Part shown: in pieces, positions 52,501-60,138 of the stretch
Layout: every line of letters starts with the position of its first letter
Position numbering within the stretch: the stretch's first letter is position 1
Source: an uncultured Cohaesibacter sp.
Lineage (GTDB): Bacteria; Pseudomonadota; Alphaproteobacteria; Rhizobiales; Cohaesibacteraceae
Direction of reading: 5' to 3'
NCBI RefSeq assembly: GCF_963676275.1
Contig: NZ_OY781091.1
Coordinates: forward strand, 3,388,775-3,452,774
DNA length: 64,000 bases
Made by a program: the position numbers and the translations under genes
Notes under the pieces: generated by a model
Seen by the model: the letters and a program-made list of their open reading frames with translations, nothing else
Databases searched by the model: none
What the model was told of the DNA's origin: nothing

Positions 52501-54795
52501 GCCGAAATCACCGAGAAGACCGAAAACTTCAACGCGGTGCTCGGCTCACGCTCGGCTGAACTGTCCTCCATCCTTGATGAAAAAGGCAATGCCGTCGTCA
52601 TGGCTCTGGACAGCCGCTCCGAGAGCATCACCGACACCTTCCAGAAGGCCGGTGAAAGCATCATTCACAGCCTTTCCAGCCGCGGTGGCGAAATCGCTCG
52701 CGCCGTTGCTCAGGAAAGCGCACGTGCCTCCCAGACCCTTGCCGAAACCGGCGAGCATCTGGTCACGGCAATCAACGAAAACAGCGCACGCGCAACCGAT
52801 ACGCTCAACGAGAGCACCTCGCGGGCCGTTCATGCCATCACCGAGAATACGGATCGCTCTGTCAGCTCCCTGACCAGCAGCACCGAACGGGCAGCCCATA
52901 CCATGTCCGAGAGCGCACAACAGGCAGTACAGATGCTCGAAGAGAGCACCTCGCGTACCCAGAATGCGCTCACATCAAGTGCCGAACTGGCAGCAAGGGC
53001 CCTCAGCGAAAGCTCGAGTGAAACCCTCTCCGCCTTCGAGGCCGCATCCCAGCGCACCGTTTCCGCCCTTACCGAAAGCTCTCGGCATGCGGTCGAAACC
53101 ATCGGCGAGAAGTCCAGCCAGACCCTTTCGGCAATGGACGAAAGCTCCAGACGCACAGTCGAAGCTCTCACCATCAGCTCCGATCAGGCAAGAAGTGCGC
53201 TTGAAGCCTCTTCCAGCAATCTGGTCAAGGCCATTGCCCAGAGCAGTCATGATGCCATCGTCAAGCTGGACACCTCCAACAAGCGTCTGGTCGAAGCGAT
53301 GCGTATTGCCTCCGACGAGGCAAGCCAGTCGATGAGCAGCACCAACGAGCTGCTCCGCGCAGACGGCACGGAAATTGTCGAGCGTCTCAAACACGCCAAC
53401 GACACCCTGTCCGAACTGCTTCTCAATGCCGGACACAGCCTCTCGACCATCGAGACCAGCCTGTCCGAGCAGACCAACCAGTTCCGCACCGTTGTCGAAA
53501 CCGTCGTCAACGAGGCCGGCAACTCGACCAACCAGCTTACCGGCCATGTGCATGATCTGCGGGATGTATCCAACAGCATCCTCGGTCAGGTCGCATCCCT
53601 CACCGACAAGTTCGAGGAACAGGCCTCTGCTCTGGTCAATACGACCCGTGTGATGGAAGCAACCAATGGTCGACTGGAAGGATCCGTCGAGGAACGTCGC
53701 GCCATGCTGGCAGGCATGACCGAGGATCTCGCCCAGCGGACAGAGGCCATCGAGAATGTCCTCAACAACTTCACCTCGATCATTGCCAGCACCCTGAGCA
53801 CTGCCGAAGGCCGCGCCCGCGATGTCGGCATGCTGCTCAGCCAGAGCACCGAAGGGGTGTCCAAGGAAGTCATGGACCAGTTGGAGCAGCTGCGCATCAA
53901 TGCAGCCTCCGAAGGACGCAGAGCCGCCGAATCCATCCGCGCCGTTCAGCGCGAGATGAGCGAGGAAATGGCCCAGTCGATGTCCGACGCCAATGCCCGC
54001 TTCGAGAAGGCGACGCAGGATATCCGCTCCATCACGCAGGAGATCAAGCGCGATCTGGATGTCACCCGTGCCGAACTCAAGCAGGGTCTGACCGAACTGC
54101 CGACCGAAACCCGCGAGGCAACCGGAGCCATGCGGCGCGTGGTATCCGAACAAATCGATGCTCTCAAGGAACTGTCCCGCGTGGTACAGCGCCATGGCAA
54201 CATGTTCGATACCGTTCCCGCTTCCGAGCGCTCCAGCCAGCAGCGGGCAGCCTCCGCTCAGGGTGGTGGACAGCAGCGCGCAGCTGCACCGGTCCAGCAG
54301 CCTGCACGCCAGCCGGAGCCGCAACCCAAGCAGCAGGCAAGCAACTATGCGCCACAAAGCGCCAGAGATGAGCAAGAAGGTCGTTCCGGCGGCTGGGTCT
54401 CCGATCTGCTGCGCCGCGCTTCCCAGCCAGAGGACAATATTCCTCAGCCCGGCGATGCCGAAGCTCTGGCTCCGATTTCCAAGGATATCATCCGCGGTAT
54501 CGACGCCAACAATCAGGCCGACGCATGGGAAAGCTATCGTCGCGGCGAAGGCGGAAGCTTCACCCGCCGCCTCTACACCTTGAAGGGTCAGCAGACCTTT
54601 GAGGATGTCCGCATGCGCTACCAGCGCGACACGGATTTCCGCAACACGGTCAATCGTTATGTCGGTGATTTCGAACGCATCCTTGATGACATTTCCAGAA
54701 AGGACCGCGACGGCTCAACGACGATGAGCTACCTGACCTCTGATACCGGCAAGATCTATACCATGCTTGCCCATGCCAGCGGCCGTCTCGGCTAA
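49534..54795 (+). CDS. Growth-pole-ring (GPR)-like giant coiled-coil membrane protein
   Basis: A 1753-residue protein of the apolipoprotein-like / 'kinesin-like' family of Rhizobiales. The order is: an acidic, disordered N-terminus (1-85); two membrane helices (about 91-112 and 131-154); a helical region; about 90 uninterrupted 11-residue repeats (282-1271); further coiled coil to about 1560; a Gln/Pro/Ala-rich linker (about 1570-1620); and a C-terminal globular domain with DIIRGIDANNQADAWESYRR, SFTRRLYTLKGQQTFEDV and YLTSDTGKIYTMLAHASGRL. Agrobacterium GPR, which forms a ring at the growing pole, has the same plan and about 2,100 residues as I recall. AAGG lies 11 nt before the ATG. The role in polar growth here is inference. 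Confidence 0.8.
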   Translation: MVTKSPKIQDPTEAALSAVEDALKLDFDVSDEITESKSKNDADNARDSGEKGLGKGEVRGKKIKPRPANDDQQSVGHLLHSLQQPPSSAPYMFASILSLFWVAIGGGLFLMGFGGEQIAENGFASLMDSPAALAAMAGIFLPVILFFMMAYIVIRAHEMRQVSNAMTQVAMRLVEPENVAKESVVNVGQAIRREVASMSDGIERALARASELEVMVHNEVSSLERAYTENELRIRSLIDELITQREAIVSNSERVRASISGAHTSLADELTTTSESISKSVSDAGSRVTLSLAEKGEQITIALANAGETMVNVLSNRGSDLVDRLSTTGANVTESLTDAGQSITNQLSMSGTEISQKLEMTGSDLTSQLASIGHEVTDRFIGAGQELTSTLSQTGETVTQNFAEVGAGLNTSLQTIGNDVTENLSTTGHALTSELKSIGSEVTANLVNTGGALSSELKTIGSEVTDNIANTGHSLTENLRNFGSEVTTNLADTGGSITSELREIGTSVTGSLSEIGATMTRSMSETGSTVAENIRTQGTEIVSAITERSSEVSQALKGTGDALLVDLSLRGTEINEKLDETGTNIAHTISSTGDSLTQRMTQTGAHISETLSSKGEELCNRLDATADLIHQTVAVKGGALNEQLEAHASNLGSMLDERTSSMSNVLETQSRAMSENLEQATGKATDALNSRSMEVTERLAMVGTEIAKVIAQRGNKVKELFENAGGELTNALQGQSEEIRLAMEERVKAFDEVISVGGSNLVSHLGDRLDTLSQSMDQRINSLDQTLFARAGEIETLLDTRLEGFTVSVSARAEEVANALTSRTENFEQEISTRLSGFEDSVSSLTMNFATKADTLNSALEERTSKLDETLDSRARNINETLLERTRDIAKAYSQGQNDINESMDKRLTLVGETLSRQAHELTETLSDRVAEINVSLGSKVFEVAETLDSRSAQIEAILNDRLNAISTNFATESAKARDALASTLTTASAEITEKTENFNAVLGSRSAELSSILDEKGNAVVMALDSRSESITDTFQKAGESIIHSLSSRGGEIARAVAQESARASQTLAETGEHLVTAINENSARATDTLNESTSRAVHAITENTDRSVSSLTSSTERAAHTMSESAQQAVQMLEESTSRTQNALTSSAELAARALSESSSETLSAFEAASQRTVSALTESSRHAVETIGEKSSQTLSAMDESSRRTVEALTISSDQARSALEASSSNLVKAIAQSSHDAIVKLDTSNKRLVEAMRIASDEASQSMSSTNELLRADGTEIVERLKHANDTLSELLLNAGHSLSTIETSLSEQTNQFRTVVETVVNEAGNSTNQLTGHVHDLRDVSNSILGQVASLTDKFEEQASALVNTTRVMEATNGRLEGSVEERRAMLAGMTEDLAQRTEAIENVLNNFTSIIASTLSTAEGRARDVGMLLSQSTEGVSKEVMDQLEQLRINAASEGRRAAESIRAVQREMSEEMAQSMSDANARFEKATQDIRSITQEIKRDLDVTRAELKQGLTELPTETREATGAMRRVVSEQIDALKELSRVVQRHGNMFDTVPASERSSQQRAASAQGGGQQRAAAPVQQPARQPEPQPKQQASNYAPQSARDEQEGRSGGWVSDLLRRASQPEDNIPQPGDAEALAPISKDIIRGIDANNQADAWESYRRGEGGSFTRRLYTLKGQQTFEDVRMRYQRDTDFRNTVNRYVGDFERILDDISRKDRDGSTTMSYLTSDTGKIYTMLAHASGRLG
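50377..53346 (+). repeat. About 90 in-frame 33-bp (hendecad) repeats
   Basis: Residues 282-842 are 51 units of 11 residues with hydrophobic residues at positions 7 and 11 and often Gly at 4 (for example KSIGSEVTANL, KTIGSEVTDNI). Residues 843-1271 are 39 units in the same 11-step phase, but with hydrophobic positions 3 and 7 (for example SRAVHAITENT). No insertion or deletion breaks the phase. DNA units are diverged, so this is an old protein repeat and not a recent tandem expansion. Confidence 0.85.
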
Positions 54796-54949
54796 GAGTG
54801 GAATCAAACGACGGGGAGAATGGGCGTCTGCGCCCTCCCCGCCAACATTTGAAAAGCCTGACTTGAAGCATACTGACTTAAAGAGTTGTGGCTTGAAAAC
54901 GCTGAAAAATTGGTTTTGAGATTGTCGCAATCTCAGCCACAACAAACAA

Positions 54950-54982
54950 AAAAAGGGTGCCCCACTAGGGAGCACCCTTTTT
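54950..54982. terminator. Bidirectional terminator between GPR-like gene and cheZ
   Basis: AAAAAGGGTGC (54950-54960) pairs with GCACCCTTTTT (54972-54982), giving T tracts on both strands for the two convergent genes. Confidence 0.88.
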
Positions 54983-55053
54983 CAATTCCAGACGCGGGTA
55001 AAGCCACCCTCGTCTCTTAATCTCGCATACCACCTTCAGAGAAGGAGAGGCCC

Positions 55054-56643
55054 TTAGCTGAACTGGGCGACACGGTCACGCAGATCAAGCGGCTCTTCCT
55101 CATCCATGTCGTCATCATTGAGCGCTTTTTTGAAAACATCAGCCTCATTGAAGAGATCTTCGTCATCTTCAACCATGGCGGAAAGCGCCAGTTCATCCTC
55201 TTCTTCACTGGATGCTTCTTCCAGAACAGGCGTCTCTTCCTTATCCAGACTGTCGAAAATATCGCCCTGAGCAGCTTCACCAAAGCCAGCATCCATCACG
55301 GCGTCCGCATCGACAGTCACCAGATAGTCTGCGGCATCGCTATCGCTCTCCGCTTCTGCTTCAGTTTCCGCTTCGGCTTCGCTGGCCCAATCCAGATCCT
55401 GCATATCCATGACATCGGATTCGACATCAACGACGTCCACATCCGCTTCAGCAACCATTTCAGCCGCGGCCTCTTCAGCAGGGGCTTCCATTTCGCCAGC
55501 CATGTCCATTTCGCCGGCCATATCTTCTTCGCCGGACATGTCAATTTCGCCGGACATGTCAATTTCGCCAAGATCGTCCGCTTCGCCAGACATGTCCATC
55601 ATGTCATCATCCGAAGCCACGGCTTCTTGTGCGGCTTCTTCTACCTCTTCAGCCTCGATGTCCATAATATCGGCGTCTTCAGCCTCGGCTTCGATCACCT
55701 CGGCATCCATGACATCTGCAGCTGTATCAAACAGCGCATCGGCATCGTCCTGGCTCATTTCGGCAGAGAGATCACAGTCCGCCTCGGCAGGCTCCTCGAC
55801 GGTTTCGGCTGCATCAGCAGCATTGTCGAACAGCGCATCAACATCGCTCTGGTCGGACTGGTCATTATTGTCGAACAGGGCATCCACATCATTCTGGTCG
55901 GCCTGCTCATAGAGATCCGGTGCGTTGAACAAGTCATCAACGTCATCCTGCCCGACGCCCTCGCCTTCAAGCTGAGGACCATTGAGCAGATGCGCATCCG
56001 GGCGCGTATCATGGCGTCTGTGGTCATGCTGATCCACTTCGACACTCTCGGATTCGAATCCCCAGATATCGATCATGGAATTGATGCGGCTTTCCACATA
56101 GCGCATCGCGTCCACAATTTTTCTGATCCGCTGACCGGTGAGATCCTGGAAGGAGCAAGCCATATAGATGTTGGTGGCTTCCATATCCAGTTCATCGCAT
56201 TTGTCGCTGTCAGCGCCCATCTCACGCAATGTCCAGGCGAATTCCTGAATCTTCTCCGCAGCGCCCAGAATATCTCCGGTCGCACTTTCGGTTTGGGAAA
56301 CAATGGCATCCAGCTCGACTGTCGCGCGTTCGAAGCGCTCGGCTCCCTCATTGTCCTCATGCTTGATCTGGGCGATCTCGGTCTTGGTGCGCTCGATGGC
56401 ATTGGCCATATCGGCCAGATCCATCCGCACCTGATGCATCAGGGAAGAGGGCGCGCGTTCGCGTACGATCGTTTTTTCCAGTTTATCGATCGCCGTCAAT
56501 AGAGTATCTGTATCTGCATTACGATTTCTACGGGCATATTCAGCCAGAAACCAGCGACCTCTCGCAGTTTCCATCACGGCGGCTTCAATCGCCAGATAGT
56601 CCTCTTGTCGCAGTGGTGTAGGTGGCATTGGTTTGCTGCTCAT
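55054..56643 (-). CDS. cheZ: CheZ-family CheY-P phosphatase with long acidic tail
   Basis: A 529-residue CheZ. Residues about 1-200 form the long helical hairpin, with the catalytic motif CSFQDLTGQRIRKIV; the Asp and Gln of QDLTGQ (about 166-171) match the active-site pair of E. coli CheZ. From about residue 200 the protein is a very acidic, Met/Ala/Asp/Glu-rich tail with short repeats (DMSGEADDLGEIDMSGE) and four copies of a (S/D/G)Qx(D)VDALF motif at about 231-307. The end (LFNEADVFKKALNDDDMDEE, LDLRDRVAQF) may be the CheY-binding helix. I use the ATG at 56643; a GTG 20 codons upstream is in frame. It is convergent with the GPR-like gene. Confidence 0.88.
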   Translation of the reverse strand: MSSKPMPPTPLRQEDYLAIEAAVMETARGRWFLAEYARRNRNADTDTLLTAIDKLEKTIVRERAPSSLMHQVRMDLADMANAIERTKTEIAQIKHEDNEGAERFERATVELDAIVSQTESATGDILGAAEKIQEFAWTLREMGADSDKCDELDMEATNIYMACSFQDLTGQRIRKIVDAMRYVESRINSMIDIWGFESESVEVDQHDHRRHDTRPDAHLLNGPQLEGEGVGQDDVDDLFNAPDLYEQADQNDVDALFDNNDQSDQSDVDALFDNAADAAETVEEPAEADCDLSAEMSQDDADALFDTAADVMDAEVIEAEAEDADIMDIEAEEVEEAAQEAVASDDDMMDMSGEADDLGEIDMSGEIDMSGEEDMAGEMDMAGEMEAPAEEAAAEMVAEADVDVVDVESDVMDMQDLDWASEAEAETEAEAESDSDAADYLVTVDADAVMDAGFGEAAQGDIFDSLDKEETPVLEEASSEEEDELALSAMVEDDEDLFNEADVFKKALNDDDMDEEEPLDLRDRVAQFS

Positions 56644-56762
56644 GGTCCAGACCAAATTCCTATCTTCTTTGGCGCGAATCACGCTCGATATACGCATTCT
56701 CACTGGCTGATGCTACAGGCCAAATCTTAACGCAATTTTACTTTTTAGCAGGCAAATCGGTG

Positions 56763-57950
56763 ATGCAGGCTCCATACCAGCAAAATTACGCGATCAGAAT
56801 GTCCCTTTTTTATGCCGGATTCTTCTTTCCTTTCGGCATTTATGTGCCATTTTTCGGGATATGGCTGAAGAGTCTCGACTTCGGACCGGAAGAAATCGGA
56901 TTGGTGTTAACCATACCGATGATTGCTCGCGTGCTGTTTACCCCCTTCATGGCTGCCATATCCGACCGGATCGGCGACCGCAGGCTCGCCTTGCGCCTCT
57001 ATTGCAGTTTCTATGGCTTCAGCTTTGCACTGATTATGCTTAACGACAGCTTGATCTGGATCGCTTTAGTTATGGCGCTATCACATGTCGCGCAAAGTGC
57101 TATTGTCCCGGTCGGAGACTCTCTGGCACTGGCCGGCACCCGTCGCTTCGGGCTCGATTATGGCCGGATGCGCAGCTCGGGAACCCTTGCCTTCCTCGCT
57201 GCCAATCTGGCAGGAGGCCTGTTCATGCAGGAATTCGGAGCCAACAAGCTGATCTGGCTTCTGGTGCTGGGCAATATGCTGCATATCCTGTTTTCCATCT
57301 CCCTGCCGATCGATCCGCGCCGGATAGACAACAAGGCTCTGACCAGCGGGACGAGACTGGACTGGGACCAGCTCAAACAATTCGGTCAAAGCTGCTTCTG
57401 GGTCATCCTGATCGCCGCCTCCCTGCTTCAGACCTCGCACAGCATGCTTTATTCCTTCTCGGCAATTTACTGGGAAAAGATAGGTATTTCTGCCAATATG
57501 ACAGGCATCCTCTGGTCCATGGCTTCCGTCGCCGAGATCATCCTGTTTCGCTATTCCAAAAAGATCTCGGCAAGGGTCGACTGGAAGGCCCTGTTGATGA
57601 TTGCCGCACTGGTCGCAATCATTCGCTGGGCCACCTTCCCACTCGAATTGCCAACCTATGGATATTTGCTGCTGCAGTTTCTGCATGCAGGCAGCTTCGG
57701 CTGCGCCCATCTTGGCACCATGTTTTTCATCAATGAAATTGTCGATGATGAACTTTCCGGCACGGCGCAGGGCATCTACACCATGCTGACCGGTTTGCTT
57801 TCGGCTCTGGCCACCATGGCCTCCGGTTTTCTTTATGCCGAACTGGAAGGCGCAGCCTTCCTGTCCATGAGCATCATTGGCCTTCTCGCCGTCATGCTTC
57901 TCCTCGCCAGCCGATGGCTCCCCACGCCACGCATCCGTGTAAATATCTAG
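56763..57950 (+). CDS. MFS transporter, phenylpropionate/nucleoside permease-like
   Basis: A 395-residue carrier of the MFS_1-like group (3-phenylpropionate / HcaT type). The N-terminus YAIRMSLFYAGFFFPFGIYV then FFGIWLKSLDFGPEEIGLVL, and ISDRIGDRRLALRLYCSFYG (the loop 2-3 motif), are typical; RFGLDYGRMRSSGTLAFLA matches the family's Y-G-R-x-R-x-x-G-S segment. About 12 membrane helices. I start at the ATG at 56763; the open frame extends 47 codons further upstream into the cheZ promoter. The substrate is unknown. The 57951-58146 spacer holds no gene that I can see. Confidence 0.85.
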   Translation: MQAPYQQNYAIRMSLFYAGFFFPFGIYVPFFGIWLKSLDFGPEEIGLVLTIPMIARVLFTPFMAAISDRIGDRRLALRLYCSFYGFSFALIMLNDSLIWIALVMALSHVAQSAIVPVGDSLALAGTRRFGLDYGRMRSSGTLAFLAANLAGGLFMQEFGANKLIWLLVLGNMLHILFSISLPIDPRRIDNKALTSGTRLDWDQLKQFGQSCFWVILIAASLLQTSHSMLYSFSAIYWEKIGISANMTGILWSMASVAEIILFRYSKKISARVDWKALLMIAALVAIIRWATFPLELPTYGYLLLQFLHAGSFGCAHLGTMFFINEIVDDELSGTAQGIYTMLTGLLSALATMASGFLYAELEGAAFLSMSIIGLLAVMLLLASRWLPTPRIRVNI

Positions 57951-58146
57951 CGAGACCACAAACGGAAAAGAAAAAGCTAAATTTCCCTCTCACCAAATCC
58001 ATGTTTTTTCTGTATAAAGAGCGTGAAATCAGGCTTGCGTCTGGATCAAGGGATTCCGGATTTATTATTATTTGCTCGATTCTTTTTGCGGCAGGCCCTT
58101 TTCGTCAGGCCTCCATTCAGAAGTAACAGGCAATCAAACAAGGCAA

Positions 58147-59310
58147 ATGCGCAATATGGCTCCACAGGGATCAGACTTTGTCGCCGAAGGGCGACCTCCC
58201 CTCCTGAGGGCCGATCAGCTGAAGCCGTCTGACATTCTGTGCCTTTCCGGCAGCTGGACCATCGAGACACTGAAGGAAGCCGACCATCAGGTCGACGAAA
58301 TCCTGAAAAGCCCGGCCAGCTATCGCCAACTAGATCTGTCCGGCCTGAACTCACTGGACACGTCCGGTGCCTGGATCATCATTCGCCTGTTGCGTGGCCT
58401 GAAGCTGCAATTAAGCGATGCCACGCCCATCAACCCGGATCATGTTTCTCTTTTTGAAGCGGTGGCCGAAACCAATCAGACAGTGCCCCAGTCTCTGCCT
58501 GAGCAGGGTTTCTTCATCTCCACCTTTGAGAAAACCGGCAAGGATGTCGTCGAGATATATAAAGACATCAGGATTCTGGCCTATCTCACGGGCGAAATCG
58601 TGACCTGCCTGCTCAAAGGCATTTTAAAGCCGCGCAGTCTGCGCTTCACCTCCATTGTCCATCACATGGATCATACGGGGCTGAAGGCGGTTCCCATCGT
58701 GGCGTTGATGTCCTTTCTCGTCGGAGCCATCGTTGCCCAGCAGGGTGCCTTTCAGTTGCGCCAGTTCGGCGCCGAACCCTTTGTCATCGATCTGGTCGGC
58801 ATTCTGGTCTTGCGCGAGGTCGGCATTCTGTTGACGGCCATTCTGGTCGCGGGCAGGTCCGGCAGCGCCTTCACCGCAGAAATCGGCTCAATGAAGATGC
58901 GCGAAGAGATCGACGCCATGCGCGTCATGGGGCTCAATATCATCGAGGTTCTGATCGCACCGCGCGTCATTGCCCTGATCATTTCCCTGCCCTTGCTGGG
59001 CCTTGTTGCCAATCTCTCCGGTCTTGTTGGCGGCGGTGTGCTGCTCTGGGCCTATTCGGACATTTCGCCCACCACCTATATCAACTGGCTGCGCGATGCC
59101 GTGGCCATCAACACCTTCATGGTGGGTGTCATCAAGGCCCCCTTCATGGCCCTGATCATTGCTCTCATTTCTTGCAGCGAAGGCCTTCAGGTTGGCGGCA
59201 GCGCGGAAAGTCTCGGTCGCAGGACGACCGCTGCCGTGGTCAAGTCGATTTTCCTCATGGTCATGGTCGATGGCCTCTTTGCCATTTTCTTTGCCGCAGT
59301 GGGCTATTAA
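58147..59310 (+). CDS. mlaE: MlaE-type ABC permease with N-terminal STAS domain
   Basis: A 387-residue fusion. Residues about 15-115 are a STAS-like domain (LDLSGLNSLDTSGAWIIIRL), and from about 140 on there is an MlaE permease with GLKAVPIVALMSFLVGAIVA, QQGAFQLRQFGAEPFVIDLV, GILVLREVGILLTAILVAGR, SGSAFTAEIGSMKMREEIDA and a C-terminal GLQVGGSAESLGRRTTAAVV. In E. coli the STAS protein MlaB is separate; the fusion is common in other proteobacteria. The complex moves phospholipids between outer and inner membrane. The ATG at 58147 is preferred; another at 58156 and the upstream open frame are alternatives. Confidence 0.93.
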   Translation: MRNMAPQGSDFVAEGRPPLLRADQLKPSDILCLSGSWTIETLKEADHQVDEILKSPASYRQLDLSGLNSLDTSGAWIIIRLLRGLKLQLSDATPINPDHVSLFEAVAETNQTVPQSLPEQGFFISTFEKTGKDVVEIYKDIRILAYLTGEIVTCLLKGILKPRSLRFTSIVHHMDHTGLKAVPIVALMSFLVGAIVAQQGAFQLRQFGAEPFVIDLVGILVLREVGILLTAILVAGRSGSAFTAEIGSMKMREEIDAMRVMGLNIIEVLIAPRVIALIISLPLLGLVANLSGLVGGGVLLWAYSDISPTTYINWLRDAVAINTFMVGVIKAPFMALIIALISCSEGLQVGGSAESLGRRTTAAVVKSIFLMVMVDGLFAIFFAAVGY

Positions 59311-59322
59311 GGAACGTCGATC

Positions 59323-60135
59323 ATGCCAGCAACCAACCAGTCGGAGCGAAATGGAATGCAGTCCCTGCAAAGCGACGCACCGCTTCTGTCTGTACGCGGA
59401 CTGACGGTTGCCTTTGACGACCGCCTGATCCTGGAAAATCTGGATCTGGATGTCACACGCGGCGAAATTCTCGGCATCGTGGGCGCCTCAGGCACAGGAA
59501 AGAGCGTGCTGTTGCGCTCCATTCTCGGCCTGCTGCAGCGACAGGCTGGCCGCTTCATCCTGTTCGGACAGGATACCGCCAAACTGTCACGCGCCGAACA
59601 TATGGCAATCGAGCGCCGGCTCGGAGTTCTGTTCCAGCATGGCGCCCTCTTCTCCTCGCTCACGGTGCTGCAGAATATACAGGTTCCCATGCGGGAATAT
59701 TATTCGCTGCCCCAGCGGCTGATGGATGAGCTGGCCATATCCAAGCTAGAACTGGTCGGCCTGTCTCCGGAGGCTGCGCACAAATTCCCCTCCGAGCTTT
59801 CCGGCGGCATGATCAAGCGCGCAGCCCTTGCCCGCGCGCTGGCTCTGGACCCGCAACTGCTTTTTCTTGACGAGCCAACCTCCGGCCTTGACCCGATCAG
59901 CGCCGAAGAGTTCGATGATTTGATTTCAACCTTGCGAGACACTTTGGGTCTCACGGTTTTTATGGTAACCCATGATCTGGATAGTCTCAGTCAGGCTTGC
60001 GATCGCATCGCCGTGCTGGCGGAGCGGCGCGTTCTCGCCATCGGCAGCATGAGCGAATTGCAAGACAACCCGCACCCCTGGATCAAGAGCTATTTCACTG
60101 GCAAACGCGCCATCAGACAATGGGACAAGAGCTGA
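59323..60135 (+). CDS. mlaF: MlaF-type ABC transporter ATPase
   Basis: A 270-residue ABC ATPase. Walker A is GASGTGKS, the signature is LSGGMIKRAALARALALDP, Walker B is LLFLDEPTSGLDP, and the switch His is in VFMVTHDLDSL. The LSGGMxKRxALARA signature and the adjacent mlaE and mlaD genes set it in the Mla lipid-transport group. AAGGA lies 9 nt before the ATG. It is 12 bp after mlaE and 3 bp before mlaD. Confidence 0.95.
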   Translation: MPATNQSERNGMQSLQSDAPLLSVRGLTVAFDDRLILENLDLDVTRGEILGIVGASGTGKSVLLRSILGLLQRQAGRFILFGQDTAKLSRAEHMAIERRLGVLFQHGALFSSLTVLQNIQVPMREYYSLPQRLMDELAISKLELVGLSPEAAHKFPSELSGGMIKRAALARALALDPQLLFLDEPTSGLDPISAEEFDDLISTLRDTLGLTVFMVTHDLDSLSQACDRIAVLAERRVLAIGSMSELQDNPHPWIKSYFTGKRAIRQWDKS

Positions 60136-60138
60136 AAC

